A stretch of DNA of 64,000 nucleotides from Bradyrhizobium guangzhouense (GTDB lineage: Bacteria > Pseudomonadota > Alphaproteobacteria > Rhizobiales > Xanthobacteraceae), in the NCBI RefSeq assembly GCF_004114955.1, contig NZ_CP030053.1, positions 1,674,001 through 1,738,000 of the forward strand, in the 5' to 3' direction. Made by a program: the position numbers and the translations under genes. The notes beneath the pieces were generated by a model. That model was not told where the DNA came from, made no database searches, and saw only the letters and a list, made by a program, of their open reading frames with translations. Shown in pieces: positions 36,149-47,570 of this stretch (the first letter of the stretch is position 1; the number at the start of each line of letters is the position of its first letter).

Positions 36149-38296
36149 TCAGCTTTCCGGAACGAGGAAGATCGCGGCGAGCGGTGGAACGGTGAGGCAG
36201 AGCTCGGGCGACTTGCCGGCAACGGTTTGCACCTCGCCGATGTTCCCGACATTGGTGCCGCCATAATGGGCGGAGTCGGAATTGAACACCTCTTTCCACT
36301 TGCCTTCGAAGGGCACGGGGACGCGGTAGTTGCGATAGACGTTGGGCGAGAAGTTGATGACCACGAGACATCGTGCGTGCTCGTCAAAGCCCTTGCGCAG
36401 CCAGGCGAACACGTTGCGGTTGGCATCGTCAGTGATCAGCCATTCGAAGCCGGCCTGGTCGCAGTCCATCTGGTGCAGCGCCGGCACCGCGCGATAGAGC
36501 CGGTTGAGGTCGCGGACCAGCGCCTGGACGCCCTGGTGATATCGGTATTCGAGCAGGTGCCAGTCGAGCGACTGGTCGTGATTCCATTCGCGGCTCTGCG
36601 CGATCTCACCGCCCATGAACAGCAGCTTCTTGCCGGGATGGCCGAACATGAAGCTGTAATAGGCGCGCAAGTTCGCAAAGCGCTGCCATTCGTCGCCGGG
36701 CATGCGGCCGAAGATCGAGCGCTTGCCGTGCACGACCTCGTCATGCGACAGCGGCAGGATGAAGTTTTCAGAGAATGCGTAGTGCAGGCCGAACAGGATC
36801 TCGCCGTGGTGATATTTGCGGTGGATCGGATCCTTGCTGATGTAGTTCAGCGTGTCGTGCATCCACCCCATGTTCCACTTGTAGCCGAAGCCGAGCCCGC
36901 CGAATTCGACCGGGCGCGAGACCTGCGGCCACGCGGTGGATTCCTCGGCGGCCGTGGTCGCCTGCGGGAAGCGTGCAAACAGCTCGGTGTTGAAGCGACG
37001 CAGGAAGTTGATCGCCTCGATGTTCTCGCGGCCGCCATACTGGTTCGGAATCCAGGCGCCGGGCGGACGGCTGTAATCGAGATACAGCATGGAGGCGACC
37101 GCATCGACGCGCAGGCCGTCGATGGCGTAGCGCTCCAGCCAGAACAGCGCGTTCGACACCAGGAAGTTCGTCACTTCGGTGCGGCCGTAATTGTAGATCA
37201 GCGTGCCCCAGTCGAGATGACGGCCCTGCAGCGGATTGGCGTGCTCGTACAGCGCCGTGCCGTCGAAGCTGCCGAGCCCGTGCGGATCATCAGGGAAATG
37301 CCCGGGCACCCAGTCGAGCAGCACGCCGATGCCTTCGCGATGGCAGGCATCGATCAGCGCGGCAAAATCCTCAGGCCCGCCGAAACGGCTGGTCGGCGCA
37401 TAGAGGCCGGTCGGCTGGTAGCCCCAGGAGCCGTCGAACGGATGCTCGCTCACGGGCAGGAATTCGAGGTGGGTAAAGCCCATGTCGCGGGCATAGGCCG
37501 GCAGCTGCTCGGCGAGCTCGCGATAGGTCAGCCATTCATTGCCGCTCTTGCGCCGCCACGAGCCGAGATGGACCTCGTAGATCGACATCGGCGCCGACAG
37601 CGCGTTGATGCCGTCGGGCGCCGGCCGCGGCCGCGGCAGATGCGCCTCGTCGAACACGATCGACGCCGTCTTCGGCCGCACCTCGCTGGCAAACGCCATG
37701 GGATCGGATTTCAGCGGCAGCAGATGGCCATGCGGTCCGATGATCTCGAACTTGTAATGATCGCCGGATCTGGCATGCGGAATGAACAATTCCCAATAGC
37801 CGGCGCCGCGAACCCGCATCGGGTGACGCCGCCCATCCCAGAAATTGAAATCGCCGACCACGGAGACGCGCCGCGCGTTCGGCGCGAGCACCACGAAGCC
37901 GATGCCCTCGATGCCCTCCAGCCGCATCGGATGCGCGCCGAGCTTGTCGTAGAGCCGCTGATGCGTGCCTTCGCCGAGCAGATAGAGGTCGAAATCGGTC
38001 AGGATCGGCGGAAAGCGATAGGCGTCCTCGAACTCGACGACGCTGTCGCCGAATTTGGCGCGAAGCTGGTAGTGCTTGGAGCCGTTGGGCAGGGCGCCGA
38101 TGAACAGGCCTGACGCGTGGACGCGGTCGAGCGGCGCGACCTCGCCATGCTCACCGACCGCCTCGACGTTGGAGGCCTCGGGCAGGAAGGCCCGCACCAC
38201 GCTCTTGCCACCCTCGGGATGCATCCCGAGATAGTGGAAGGGGTCGGAGTGGCGGCCCTCGATGATGGCGTAGGCTTCGGCTGGCAGTTTAGGCAT
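36149..38296 (-). CDS. glgB: 1,4-alpha-glucan branching enzyme GlgB
   Basis: This 715-residue GH13 enzyme creates alpha-1,6 branches in glycogen. Two N-terminal E-set domains ([33 protein letters not shown]) precede the barrel with [20 protein letters not shown], the nucleophile in [18 protein letters not shown], Glu in AAEESTAWP and Asp in [12 protein letters not shown]. Length is normal. ATG 38296 overlaps the treS stop by 8 bp (ATGCCTAA); a GTG six codons earlier is possible but less likely. In the GlgE-type pathway GlgB branches the linear chain made by GlgE; in this operon the GlgE homologue is altered (see there). Confidence 0.96.
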   Translation of the reverse strand: MPKLPAEAYAIIEGRHSDPFHYLGMHPEGGKSVVRAFLPEASNVEAVGEHGEVAPLDRVHASGLFIGALPNGSKHYQLRAKFGDSVVEFEDAYRFPPILTDFDLYLLGEGTHQRLYDKLGAHPMRLEGIEGIGFVVLAPNARRVSVVGDFNFWDGRRHPMRVRGAGYWELFIPHARSGDHYKFEIIGPHGHLLPLKSDPMAFASEVRPKTASIVFDEAHLPRPRPAPDGINALSAPMSIYEVHLGSWRRKSGNEWLTYRELAEQLPAYARDMGFTHLEFLPVSEHPFDGSWGYQPTGLYAPTSRFGGPEDFAALIDACHREGIGVLLDWVPGHFPDDPHGLGSFDGTALYEHANPLQGRHLDWGTLIYNYGRTEVTNFLVSNALFWLERYAIDGLRVDAVASMLYLDYSRPPGAWIPNQYGGRENIEAINFLRRFNTELFARFPQATTAAEESTAWPQVSRPVEFGGLGFGYKWNMGWMHDTLNYISKDPIHRKYHHGEILFGLHYAFSENFILPLSHDEVVHGKRSIFGRMPGDEWQRFANLRAYYSFMFGHPGKKLLFMGGEIAQSREWNHDQSLDWHLLEYRYHQGVQALVRDLNRLYRAVPALHQMDCDQAGFEWLITDDANRNVFAWLRKGFDEHARCLVVINFSPNVYRNYRVPVPFEGKWKEVFNSDSAHYGGTNVGNIGEVQTVAGKSPELCLTVPPLAAIFLVPES

Positions 38297-41200
38297 GGGC
38301 TTCGCTCCCGGCACTGGACAGAATGCGAAGCAGGCCGGTCAGCGGCGCATGGAGCCCCTCGGGCCGGTGGGACAGCTCGTACTCTACCTCGTCGAACGCT
38401 AGATCAAGCAGGAAAAACCTTAACATGCTTTCCGCGCAATGTGCATCTTCCGGCCAGAGCCGCCGGTCGGTCATGGCCTCACGATAGGCGGACAGGAAGG
38501 TCGCGGTGGCGCGCCCGCGCCATTCGCCGAGCGCGGCCGCGAGCCGGCCGTGTTCGTCACTGCCGCCCGACAGCGCTCGGCCTAGCGCGGCGTTAACCGA
38601 AAGATCAATCGAGCGGACCAGGCCCGCAACATCGCGCGCGGCAGGCAGCTTGCGCCGCTTGTCGGCCAGTGTGAGGTGCGGATCGCCGTCGAAATCGATG
38701 ATGAAGATGTCGTCCTTCACGATCAGAGTTTGCCCGAGGCGGAAGTCGCCATGATGACGGATGTTCAACCCGCCAATGTCGGATGGCAAGAGCGCATCGA
38801 TGTGATCCGGCACGGTCGCACGCATCGCGGCCAGCTGGTCGACCAGCGGCTGGTCGCCTTCGCGCAGGCCGTCCCTGATGTCGGCCAGCCGGTCGAAGAC
38901 CCGCTCGGCCCGTCCCTTGAGGTCAGTCGTCCAACGCTTGACGTCCGCCTTGCCGATCGGTTGAGGGGCAAGGTCGGTGGATTTCGCGGCGGCGAGCGCC
39001 ATGTGCAGCTCGGCGAGCCGACGGCCGATCTGCGTCACGAAGTGCAAATAGGGCCCCTGCTCCTGGGTCTCCCGGTGCGTCTCGTCCGGCGGCAGCACGC
39101 GCTGCTCGTCGACATAGCGGTCGAGGTAGCCGGTGGTGACGGCCCAACCGTCACCCTGGTTCTCGACATAGGCATGCAGCACGCCGACCGCGCTGCGGCT
39201 GGCGCCCTCGACCAGCTCGACGCTGCCGAGCAGCGCCGGCGTATTGGGAAAGCGAGCGACCTCGGTGAGATAATTGCCGATTTCGATCTCCGGGTTGGTG
39301 CCGCTTTCGAGCCGGCGATAGATTTTGGCAACATATTGGTTGTCGACCAGCGCCGTGCTGTTCGACTGCTCGACCGCACGAATGCGCGCGGGCTCCTTCA
39401 CGGTGTAATCCGCGAACCGGCTTGTCGGCTTGAACTCGAGCCGCAGATTGTTCTCGTCCACCACGAGGTTCTGCGACAAGCCGCGCAGGAACAGCCCGAT
39501 AAAGATCTGGTCGGTGGCAACGTCGAGCAGCGTGCCTTCGCGTGCGCCCTGGCGCACGGCGGCGAGCGCCCTCGGATTGAAGCGCTCGCGGTCGAAACGA
39601 ACCCATTCGATCTGCATCGGCAGCACATAGCGTGTCGTGACGTCGTCATGCGCCGTCTCGAAAAACGCGATCCACGGCCTGTTGTCGCCGATGTCGCTGA
39701 ACGGCACTGCCGACGTCAGCGCAGCCTCGATGTGCTTGGGATTGTGCTCGGGATACCAGCGCGTCCGCGACAGGAATCCCGGCAGCACGTCGCGTTCGAA
39801 CACGCCGCGCTCGCGGGCGAGCGACACCCAGTTCGAATTGACAGGGACCACCAGCGTCTCGAATTCCGGCACCGCGCGCGGCACCACCGGCTCGGACTTG
39901 TCGCGCTCCTGAAGCTGGAACCAGTAGAAGCCGTAGGGCCCCAGCGTGATCATGTAGGGCAATTCGCCGATCGCTGGAAAACGCGTGCGGCCGAGCATCT
40001 CCTGCGGGATGCGATCCTTCCAGGGCGACAGGTCGAGCTCGGTTGCCTGCGCCGCGCGCGACAGATTGGCGACGCAGAGGATGACTTCGTCGCGATATTG
40101 CCGGACATAGGCGAGCACGGCGCGGTTGGCAGGGCGGATGAAGGTCATGGTGCCGCGGCCGAACGCGAGCGTCGACTTGCGCACCGAGATCAGCCGCTTG
40201 GTGGCATTCAGCAGCGAGGACAGGCTGCGCGACTGCGCCTCCACATTGACGGATTCGTAGCCGTAGACGGGATCCATGATCAGCGGCGCGTAGAGGCGGG
40301 CCGGATCGGCGCGGGAGAAGCCGCCATTGCGGTCCGGGCTCCATTGCATCGGTGTGCGTACGCCGTTGCGGTCGCCGAGATAGATATTGTCGCCCATGCC
40401 GATCTCGTCGCCGTAATAGATGATCGGCGTGCCGGGAAACGACAGCAGCAGCGAGTTCATCAGCTCGATCTTGCGCCGGTCGTTGTCCATCAGCGGCGCG
40501 AGACGCCTGCGGATGCCGACATTGATGCGGGCGCGGGGATCGTTGGCATAGGTGGTCCAGAGATAGTCACGTTCGACGTCGGTGACCATCTCCAGCGTCA
40601 GCTCGTCATGGTTGCGCAGGAACAGCGCCCACTGGCAGCTCGCCGGGATATCGGGCGTCTGGCGCAGGATGTCGGTGATCGGGAAACGGTCTTCCTGCGC
40701 GATCGCCATGTAGATGCGCGGCATCAGCGGGAAGTGGTAGGCCATGTGGCACTCGTCGCCACGGCCGAAATATTCCTGCACGTCTTCAGGCCATTGATTG
40801 GCCTCGGCCAGCAAGAGCTTTCCCTTGGAATAGGCATCGAGTTCCTGGCGCAGGCGCTTGATGATCGCATGCGTCTCCGGGAGGTTCTCGTTCGAAGTGC
40901 CCTCGCGCTCGCAGAGATAGGGAATGGCGTCCAGGCGGAAGCCGTCGACACCGGCGTCCAGCCAGCGCTTCATCACCTGGATGATGGCGCTGACGACGCG
41001 CGGATTGTCGAAATTGAGGTCCGGCTGATGCGAGAAGAAGCGATGCCAGTAGAACGCGCCGGCCTCGGGATCCCAGGTCCAGTTCGACTTCTCGGTGTCG
41101 GTGAAGATGATCCGCGTGCCCTGGTATTTCTGGTCGGTGTCGCTCCAGACATACCAGTCGCGCGCGCTGGAGCCGGCATGGCTGCGGCGCGCACGCTTGA

Positions 41201-41582
41201 ACCAATTGTGCTGGTCGGAGGTGTGGTTGACGACGAGCTCGGTGATGACGCGCAGGCCGCGCTTCTGCGCTTCCTGGATGAAGCGCTTGAAGTCCTTCAT
41301 CGTGCCGAAATCGGGATTGACCGAACCATAATCGGCGATGTCGTAACCGTCGTCGCGGCCGGGCGAGGGGTAGAACGGCAGCAGCCACAGCGCGGTGACG
41401 CCGAGATCCTGCAGATAAGGCAGCTTCTCGGTCAGCCCGGCAAAATCGCCGATACCGTCATTGTTGCTGTCGGCAAAGGCCTTGACGTGGAGCTGGTAGA
41501 TGATCGCGTCCTTGTACCAGAGCTCATCCGCGATCGCGGCAGCCTCGGCCTTCTTGGTGTCGACGGAAGACAGAACATTCAT
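38289..41582 (-). CDS. treS: Trehalose synthase-maltokinase fusion (TreS-Mak)
   Basis: This 1097-residue two-domain protein starts with a GH13 TreS part (about 1-560), which isomerises maltose and trehalose: [20 protein letters not shown], the nucleophile Asp218 in [11 protein letters not shown], Glu in [12 protein letters not shown] and Asp in [11 protein letters not shown]. The C-terminal part (about 590-1097) is a maltokinase-like domain ([43 protein letters not shown]), which makes maltose 1-phosphate from maltose and ATP. Such fusions channel trehalose to maltose 1-phosphate, the substrate of GlgE. It lies 10 bp after the GlgE-like gene and overlaps glgB. ATG 41582 is a clear start. Confidence 0.95.
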   Translation of the reverse strand: MNVLSSVDTKKAEAAAIADELWYKDAIIYQLHVKAFADSNNDGIGDFAGLTEKLPYLQDLGVTALWLLPFYPSPGRDDGYDIADYGSVNPDFGTMKDFKRFIQEAQKRGLRVITELVVNHTSDQHNWFKRARRSHAGSSARDWYVWSDTDQKYQGTRIIFTDTEKSNWTWDPEAGAFYWHRFFSHQPDLNFDNPRVVSAIIQVMKRWLDAGVDGFRLDAIPYLCEREGTSNENLPETHAIIKRLRQELDAYSKGKLLLAEANQWPEDVQEYFGRGDECHMAYHFPLMPRIYMAIAQEDRFPITDILRQTPDIPASCQWALFLRNHDELTLEMVTDVERDYLWTTYANDPRARINVGIRRRLAPLMDNDRRKIELMNSLLLSFPGTPIIYYGDEIGMGDNIYLGDRNGVRTPMQWSPDRNGGFSRADPARLYAPLIMDPVYGYESVNVEAQSRSLSSLLNATKRLISVRKSTLAFGRGTMTFIRPANRAVLAYVRQYRDEVILCVANLSRAAQATELDLSPWKDRIPQEMLGRTRFPAIGELPYMITLGPYGFYWFQLQERDKSEPVVPRAVPEFETLVVPVNSNWVSLARERGVFERDVLPGFLSRTRWYPEHNPKHIEAALTSAVPFSDIGDNRPWIAFFETAHDDVTTRYVLPMQIEWVRFDRERFNPRALAAVRQGAREGTLLDVATDQIFIGLFLRGLSQNLVVDENNLRLEFKPTSRFADYTVKEPARIRAVEQSNSTALVDNQYVAKIYRRLESGTNPEIEIGNYLTEVARFPNTPALLGSVELVEGASRSAVGVLHAYVENQGDGWAVTTGYLDRYVDEQRVLPPDETHRETQEQGPYLHFVTQIGRRLAELHMALAAAKSTDLAPQPIGKADVKRWTTDLKGRAERVFDRLADIRDGLREGDQPLVDQLAAMRATVPDHIDALLPSDIGGLNIRHHGDFRLGQTLIVKDDIFIIDFDGDPHLTLADKRRKLPAARDVAGLVRSIDLSVNAALGRALSGGSDEHGRLAAALGEWRGRATATFLSAYREAMTDRRLWPEDAHCAESMLRFFLLDLAFDEVEYELSHRPEGLHAPLTGLLRILSSAGSEAHA

Positions 41583-41592
41583 GGCGTGATCC

Positions 41593-43539
41593 TTACGCCA
41601 GGCAACGGAAGACCAGGGCCGGATCGCGGTCGGGATCGATACGCAATTTGATCCCGCCCCATTCGATGCGGGACTGTTCGCCTGTCACGAGATTTTCGAT
41701 TGTGCTGACGGGGCGGCGCTCGCCGCCGACGTCGATGGTGAGGTCGCCGAGCGGCAACCAGATCTCGCGCACATGGCGCGAGAGGGCGATGGCCGCGACA
41801 ACGATGTTGGCCGGCTCGGTCACCTCCTTGACGAAGGCGATGGTCTCGCCGTCCTCGATGCCGAGGAAGCGCAGATGGATGGTCTGCTGCAGCGCCGGAT
41901 TGTCGTTGCGGATGCGGTTGAGTGCGGTGATGTAAGGCTTGATGTTGCCTGATTTATCCCAGTCGCGCTGGCGGATCTGGTATTTCTCGGACTCCTGATA
42001 TTCCTCACGGCCGGGCACGGCCTCGTGCTCGAGCAGCTCGAAGCCGCTATAGAGACCGTAACTCCCCGACAGCGTTGCCGCCAACGCGACACGCGACTTG
42101 AACATCCAGGCCTCGCCGCTCTGGAGATGATAGGGCAGCAGATCAGGCGTGTTGACGAACAGGTTTGCCCGATAGAAGTCCCGCTCCGGATAGCGCGAGA
42201 GCTCGCCGAGATATTGCTCCAGCTCCCACTTCGCCGTGCGCCAGGGGAAATAGCTGAAGGATTGTGCGAAGCCGAGCTTGGCGAGACCCTTCATCAGCTT
42301 CGGCCGCGCGAAGGTCTTCGAGAACAGGATCACCTCGGGATGTCGCTGCCTGATCTCGTGGATCAGCCATTCCCAGAACGGCAGCGGTGCGGTGTCGTGA
42401 TTGTCGATCGCGAAGATGGTGACGCCATGGTCGATCCAGAACAGCATGGCGTCGCGAAACGCATTCCAAAGCCCGACGCGGTCGACCGAGGCGAAATCGG
42501 GGATGACGATATCAGAATAGGGCCCGTCCGCCGTCCGTACCGACCGGTCGGGACGCCATTTGAACCATTCCGGATGCTGCGTCAGCCAGGGATGATCCGG
42601 CGAGCATTGCACGGCGAAATCGAGCGCGATCTCGAGGCCGTATTCGAGGCAGGTCGCGACCAGCGCGCGAAAATCCTCGATGGTGCCGAGCTCGGGATGC
42701 AGCGCATCGTGCCCGCCCTCGGCCGCGCCGATCGCGTAGGGCGACCCGGGCTCGCCGTCGGTTGCGACAGGCGCATTGTTGCGGCCCTTGCGGCTGGTGC
42801 GACCGATCGGGTGGATCGGCGTGAAGTACAGGACGTCGAAGCCCATCGCGGCGATGTCGGGCACGCGCGCGATGCAGTCGCGGAGCGTGCCGTGCCGGCC
42901 GGCAACCGCGCTCTGGCTGCGTGGCATCATCTGATACCAGGTGCTGAAGCGCGCCCGGTCGCGGTCGATGACAAGCGGGAAGTTCGGCGAGCGGGTGAGG
43001 TCCGGCCGGGCCTGGCTCTCGGCCATGGCCTCGCCGAGGTCAGTTGCGAGCAGCGAGGTGACGTCGCCGTTCTGGAGATAGTCCTCGCATTGCCTGACGA
43101 TCACGGCCGCGGCGTCCTGCCCTGCGCCATGCGCCTTGGTCAAGAGGCCAGCGCCTTCGATCGCATCGAGCGTGACGTCGCCGCCCTTGCGCTGCTTGCG
43201 TTCGACCCCGTGGCGCCAGGTGGCGAATTCGTCGGTCCAGGCTTCGATGGCATAGACGTACTGACCTGCTTCGGTCGGCGTGAACGCGCCGGACCAGCGG
43301 TCATCGCCATGATGGACCATCGGCTCACGCCGCCATTCGCGGTCCTGCTCGCCACGCCAGATCAGCGCGGCGCTGATGGCGGCATCGCCGTCGCGATAAA
43401 TGTCGGCCCACACCTCGACCCGATCGCCCGCGATCCGCTTCACGGCGAAGCGGCCGCCATCGATCAACGGATAGATATCTGCAATGAGGAAAGCGCTGCC
43501 GGCAGCGGCACTCTCGACAGTTTGAATTGTCTTGTTCAC
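41593..43539 (-). CDS. glgE: GlgE-family maltosyltransferase homologue with altered active site
   Basis: A 648-residue protein with GlgE domain order: N-terminal ibeta-sandwich DUF3416 ([20 protein letters not shown]), barrel ([20 protein letters not shown]), and C-terminal parts ([43 protein letters not shown]). Canonical GlgE transfers maltose from maltose 1-phosphate to glucan chains. Here the nucleophile is kept (Asp379 in [10 protein letters not shown], for FRVDNPHTKP), but the acid/base Glu is Lys408 (LFSKTFARP, for LAEAFTRP), and the phosphate-binding region ENPPKKYQDIYP reads [11 protein letters not shown]. Activity is therefore doubtful. The start is uncertain: GTG 43539 is chosen because it lies after the candidate promoter; ATG 43638 would be upstream of its transcription start. 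Confidence 0.75.
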   Translation of the reverse strand: MNKTIQTVESAAAGSAFLIADIYPLIDGGRFAVKRIAGDRVEVWADIYRDGDAAISAALIWRGEQDREWRREPMVHHGDDRWSGAFTPTEAGQYVYAIEAWTDEFATWRHGVERKQRKGGDVTLDAIEGAGLLTKAHGAGQDAAAVIVRQCEDYLQNGDVTSLLATDLGEAMAESQARPDLTRSPNFPLVIDRDRARFSTWYQMMPRSQSAVAGRHGTLRDCIARVPDIAAMGFDVLYFTPIHPIGRTSRKGRNNAPVATDGEPGSPYAIGAAEGGHDALHPELGTIEDFRALVATCLEYGLEIALDFAVQCSPDHPWLTQHPEWFKWRPDRSVRTADGPYSDIVIPDFASVDRVGLWNAFRDAMLFWIDHGVTIFAIDNHDTAPLPFWEWLIHEIRQRHPEVILFSKTFARPKLMKGLAKLGFAQSFSYFPWRTAKWELEQYLGELSRYPERDFYRANLFVNTPDLLPYHLQSGEAWMFKSRVALAATLSGSYGLYSGFELLEHEAVPGREEYQESEKYQIRQRDWDKSGNIKPYITALNRIRNDNPALQQTIHLRFLGIEDGETIAFVKEVTEPANIVVAAIALSRHVREIWLPLGDLTIDVGGERRPVSTIENLVTGEQSRIEWGGIKLRIDPDRDPALVFRCLA

Positions 43540-43610
43540 GGTGATGCCATTGACAAGAAAGCAGGAGCCCGTTTCCCTTGTCGGGAACCTACGCTTGGTA
43601 CCACTATAGA

Positions 43611-43665
43611 AAGCCGCTTGTGTGTCATTGGTTCCCATGGGAACGGCAGGTGCGGTTTGGGAGTT
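43611..43665. promoter_or_regulatory. Back-to-back candidate EcfG-type promoters (glgE operon and malQ)
   Basis: The perfect palindrome GTTCCCATGGGAAC (43631-43644) supplies a GGAAC box on each strand. On the plus strand, GGAAC (43640-43644), 18 bp, GTT (43663-43665) would drive malQ with a leader of about 70 bases. On the minus strand, GGAAC (43635-43631), 17 bp, CTTT (43613-43610 approximately) would drive the glgE operon. The plus-strand version fits the consensus; the minus one has a mismatch in CGTT. Confidence 0.45.
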
Positions 43666-43743
43666 ACCCCTGACTAACCTCTTCCGCGACCTCGTTAAAA
43701 TCCATGCCCCCGGCCAAACAATGGCCTGCAAGCTGCGTGCCGA

Positions 43744-45705
43744 ATGGATCTTTTAGCTCAAGCCCAGATCAAGGGCGTTCAGTCTGAATTCGTGGATGCC
43801 CTCGGCAAGCTGCGGGTCACCGCGCCGGAGGCGCTGAAATCCATCCTCGATGCCCTGCCTGCGAAGCGGGTTTATCGCTTCGTCAGCGGTCCGGTGGTGG
43901 TACGCGCACTGGGCAATCCGCGCACCGAGCTCGCTTCGGTCGGCACGGCGCCGCTGCAATGGAAAGTCACCAGCAACGGCGATTTGATCGGGCAGGGCGA
44001 GACGCGTGAGCCCGTGATCGCCTGGCCCGCTGGCCTGCCGCTTGGCTATCACCGGCTGACGCTGACCGATGCCGCGGGCGCGACCGAAGAGGTGCCGATG
44101 ATCGTGGCACCCGAGCGCGCCTTCGGCGGTGAGTTTGACCGTGGTTGGCTGCTGGCCGTGCAACTCTACAGCGTCCGCTCGGACCGCAACTGGGGCATCG
44201 GCGATTTCACCGACCTCGCCGGCCTTGTCAGGCTCGCCAAGCAACTCGGCGCTGACGGCGTCGGGCTCAATCCGCTGCATATCCTGTTCGACGATCATCC
44301 GGCCGATTGCAGCCCCTATTCGCCGAACAGCCGGCTGTTTCTCAATCCGCTTTATATCGACGTCGAGGCCATTCCCGAATATTCGGCAGACCTCATTCCG
44401 GACGCCGCCAAGACCGCCGCGCGGCTGCGCCAGGGCGATCGTGTCCCTTATGCCGATATGGCGGCGCTGAAGTGGCTGGGCCTGCGCGCCGCCTTCGACA
44501 GTTTCGTGAAGTCAGCGAGCGGTGTCCGCCGCAACCAGTTCGACGCCTTTCGCGCCGAGCGGGCGCCGCTGTTGTCGCGCTTCGCCTGTTTCGAGGTGCT
44601 GCGCCATCGTTTCAACGTGCCGTGGTGGGAATGGCCGGCGGAATGGCAGCAGCCGGACGATGCCAAATGCGCTGAAATGCGCAACGGACCCGACAAGCAC
44701 AAGGTCGAGTTCGTCGAATTCGTGCAGTGGACGGCGGATAGCCAGTTGCGCGCCGCCAAGGAGCTCTCCGCCGAGCTCGGCATGCGCGTCGGGCTCTATC
44801 TCGACGTCGCCGTCGGCGTGCAGTCCAACGGCTTCGACGCCTGGAACGAGCAGACGTCGATCTCCCGCCACCTTGCGGTCGGTGCGCCGCCTGATGTCCT
44901 CAATACGGTCGGCCAGGATTGGGGACTCGCCGGCTTCAACGCGGGCGGCCTGGAGGCGCAGTCCTTCGTGCCTTTCGCGAACATGCTGGCCGCTTCGATG
45001 CGGCATGCCGGCGCCATCAGGCTGGATCACGTGCTCGGCCTGAAGCGGCTTTACCTGGTGCCGCGCGGCTTCAAGCCCGACAACGGCGCCTATGTGCAGA
45101 TGCCGCTCGAGGCGCTGCTGGCGGCGGTCGTGTGCGAGAGCGTCACCCATAAATGCATCGTGATCGGCGAGGACCTCGGCACCGTGCCCGAAGGCTTCCG
45201 CGAGACCATGCAGGATTTCGGCATCTGGTCCTATCTCGTCATGATGTTCGAGCGCGACGATGCCGGTCATTTCCGCAACGTCGACCACTACCGGCCGAAC
45301 GCGCTGGTGACGCTGAACACCCATGATCTCTGCACCTATGCGGGCTGGCGCTCGTTCAGCGACCTCAGGATGAAGCTGTCGCTCGGGCTCGATCCCGGCG
45401 AGAACGAGCAGGCGCGCTGGGATGCGCTCGGCGCGCTCGATCAGATCCTGCGCCAGAACGGCATCAGCGCCAACGATCTCTACTCGGTGCTCGGCTTCCT
45501 GTCGCGTACGCCGTCGCGGCTGCTCGCCGTTTCGATGGAGGACCTGCTCGGCGTGATCGACCAACCCAACATTCCCGGCACGATCGACGAGCATCCGAAC
45601 TGGCGGCAGCGGCTTCCCGTCGCGCTCGATCAGATCGCCGCCAAGGTCGATCTCGCCGCTTTGAAGGCCGCGACACGGGAACGTTCGCTCATCGGCGGGC
45701 GTTGA
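43744..45705 (+). CDS. malQ: 4-alpha-glucanotransferase (amylomaltase)
   Basis: This 653-residue GH77 enzyme transfers segments between maltodextrins and releases glucose. The family residues are present: VQLYSVRSDRNWGIGDFTDL, Asp nucleophile in GAIRLDHVLGLKRLYLVPRG, acid/base Glu in IGEDLGTVPEGFRE, and Asp in LNTHDLCTYAGW. An N-terminal extension of about 120 residues with a beta-sandwich character is typical for MalQ of this length. It recycles the glucan remnants of the divergent glgE-treY operon. The downstream GH15 gene starts 29 bp later in the same direction. Confidence 0.95.
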   Translation: MDLLAQAQIKGVQSEFVDALGKLRVTAPEALKSILDALPAKRVYRFVSGPVVVRALGNPRTELASVGTAPLQWKVTSNGDLIGQGETREPVIAWPAGLPLGYHRLTLTDAAGATEEVPMIVAPERAFGGEFDRGWLLAVQLYSVRSDRNWGIGDFTDLAGLVRLAKQLGADGVGLNPLHILFDDHPADCSPYSPNSRLFLNPLYIDVEAIPEYSADLIPDAAKTAARLRQGDRVPYADMAALKWLGLRAAFDSFVKSASGVRRNQFDAFRAERAPLLSRFACFEVLRHRFNVPWWEWPAEWQQPDDAKCAEMRNGPDKHKVEFVEFVQWTADSQLRAAKELSAELGMRVGLYLDVAVGVQSNGFDAWNEQTSISRHLAVGAPPDVLNTVGQDWGLAGFNAGGLEAQSFVPFANMLAASMRHAGAIRLDHVLGLKRLYLVPRGFKPDNGAYVQMPLEALLAAVVCESVTHKCIVIGEDLGTVPEGFRETMQDFGIWSYLVMMFERDDAGHFRNVDHYRPNALVTLNTHDLCTYAGWRSFSDLRMKLSLGLDPGENEQARWDALGALDQILRQNGISANDLYSVLGFLSRTPSRLLAVSMEDLLGVIDQPNIPGTIDEHPNWRQRLPVALDQIAAKVDLAALKAATRERSLIGGR

Positions 45706-45734
45706 TGTCAAGGGTTTCCTAGGCTCGCAAGACA

Positions 45735-47537
45735 TTGTCTCAGAGGATCGAGGACTATGCGCTGATCGGCGACTGCGAGACCGCGGCGCTGGTCGGGCGC
45801 AACGGCTCGATCGATTGGCTGTGCTGGCCGGCCTTCGATTCCGACGCCTGCTTTGCCGCGATCCTCGGCACGCCCGAGAACGGCCGCTGGCTGATCGCGC
45901 CGAGCGAGGACGTCACAAGCGTCTCGCGCCGCTATCTCGGCGACACCCTGATCCTCGAAACGCGCTTCGAGACCGAGGGCGGCACCGTCGCGCTGGTCGA
46001 CTTCATGCCGCCGCGCGGCAAGGCCTCCGACATCGTGCGGCTGGTGCGCGGCGTCAATGGCACGGTGAAGATGCGGATGGAGCTCATCATTCGCTTCGGC
46101 TTCGGCACCAATATTCCCTGGGTGAGGCGGATCGACCATTCGCTGCTGGCGGTCGCCGGCCAGGACATGACGGTGCTGCGCTCGCCGATCGAGACGCGCG
46201 GCGAGGATCTGACCACGATCGCGGAATTCGAGATCAAGGCAGGCGAGACGGTGCCGTTCGTGCTGACCTACGGTCCCTCGCATCTCGATCCGCCGGAGCG
46301 GATCGACCCCGATGTCGCGCTCCAGGAGACCGAAAAATTCTGGAAGGAGTGGTCAAGCCGTTCGACGCATGATGGCGAGTATCGCGATCTCGTCATGCGC
46401 TCGCTGATCACGCTGAAGGCGCTGACATTCGGCCCGACTGGCGGCATCGTCGCCGCGCCGACCACCTCGCTGCCGGAAAAGCTCGGTGGTAGCAGGAACT
46501 GGGACTACCGCTTCTGCTGGCTCCGCGATGCCACCTTCACGCTGCTGGCGCTGATGAATTCGGGCTACACCGACGAAGCCCTGGCCTGGCACAATTGGCT
46601 GCTGCGTGCTGCCGCCGGCGCGCCCGCCAACATGCAGATCATGTACGGCATCTGGGGCCAGCGGCGGCTCTTGGAATGGGAGGCAAGCTGGCTCGACGGC
46701 TATGAGGGCGCGAAGCCGGTGCGCATCGGCAATGCCGCGCACGCGCAGCTCCAGCTTGACGTCTACGGCGAACTGATCGATGCCTTCCATCAGGCACGCA
46801 TGGCCAAGCTCCAGCTCGACGATGAGGCGACCTGGGCGCTGGAATGCGCGGTGCTGAATCATCTCGCCGAAGTCTGGGATCATCCCGACCACGGCATCTG
46901 GGAGCGGCGCGGCCAGCCGAGGCACTACGTTTTCTCCAAGGTGATGACCTGGGTCGCCTTCGACCGCGCCATCAAGAGCGCGGAGACCTTCGGCTTCAAG
47001 GCGCCGCTGCTGCATTGGCGCGCTTTGCGCGAGGCGATCCATCGCGACGTCTGCAACAGGGGCTTCGACGCTGAAGAGAACGCTTTCGTCGAATCCTACG
47101 GCTCAAAAATGCTCGATGCGAGCGTGCTGCTGCTGCCGGGTGTCGGCTTCCTGCCGGCGCACGATTCGCGCATCCGCGGCACCATCGCAGCCGTCGAGAA
47201 GCGCATGATGCGCGACGGTTTCGTGCTGCGGCACGATCCGCGCGAGGTCTCCGAGGAGACCCAACCGATCGAGGGCGCGTTCCTGGCCTGCACCTTGTGG
47301 CTGGCCGACGCCCACGTGCTGGCCGGCGACCTCGATCGGGCGCAGGCGCTGTTCGATCGCATCGCGGGCCTTGCGAACGATGTCGGACTGCTCGCCGAAG
47401 AATACGATCCCGTCGCACGCCGCCAGGCCGGCAATTTCCCGCAGGCGCTGACGCATATCGCGCTGATCAACACCGCGCATAATCTCTCGGCGGCCAGGCA
47501 CGCCAGCGAGAAGCCGGCGATGCAGCGGTCGAAGTGA
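45735..47537 (+). CDS. Glycoside hydrolase family 15 protein (glucoamylase/trehalase-like)
   Basis: A 600-residue protein with an N-terminal trehalase-like super-sandwich domain (IEDYALIGDCETAALVGRNG, SIDWLCWPAFDSDACFAAI) and an (alpha/alpha)6 barrel. The GH15 signature NWDYRFCWLRDATFTLLAL and the late catalytic region LLAEEYDPVARRQAGNFPQA (with the second Glu) are present. Enzymes of this subfamily hydrolyse glucans or, in some bacteria, trehalose. The substrate is not certain here; the trehalose/maltodextrin neighbourhood fits both. The start appears to be a TTG at 45735 (SQRIEDYALIG fits the family N-terminus), with only a weak ribosome-binding site, so it may rely on read-through from malQ. 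Confidence 0.88.
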   Translation: MSQRIEDYALIGDCETAALVGRNGSIDWLCWPAFDSDACFAAILGTPENGRWLIAPSEDVTSVSRRYLGDTLILETRFETEGGTVALVDFMPPRGKASDIVRLVRGVNGTVKMRMELIIRFGFGTNIPWVRRIDHSLLAVAGQDMTVLRSPIETRGEDLTTIAEFEIKAGETVPFVLTYGPSHLDPPERIDPDVALQETEKFWKEWSSRSTHDGEYRDLVMRSLITLKALTFGPTGGIVAAPTTSLPEKLGGSRNWDYRFCWLRDATFTLLALMNSGYTDEALAWHNWLLRAAAGAPANMQIMYGIWGQRRLLEWEASWLDGYEGAKPVRIGNAAHAQLQLDVYGELIDAFHQARMAKLQLDDEATWALECAVLNHLAEVWDHPDHGIWERRGQPRHYVFSKVMTWVAFDRAIKSAETFGFKAPLLHWRALREAIHRDVCNRGFDAEENAFVESYGSKMLDASVLLLPGVGFLPAHDSRIRGTIAAVEKRMMRDGFVLRHDPREVSEETQPIEGAFLACTLWLADAHVLAGDLDRAQALFDRIAGLANDVGLLAEEYDPVARRQAGNFPQALTHIALINTAHNLSAARHASEKPAMQRSK

Positions 47538-47570
47538 GGGACTTTGGATCAGTACCGAAGTGGAAGTGCG

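Noticed and set aside
38676..41651. A 991-codon plus-strand open frame opposite treS
   Set aside because: Antisense to a well-supported TreS-maltokinase gene; composition is typical of shadow frames.
41593..43731. Start of the GlgE-like gene at 43731
   Set aside because: It would leave only 12 bp to malQ and place both candidate promoters in coding sequence; the added N-terminus has no family similarity.
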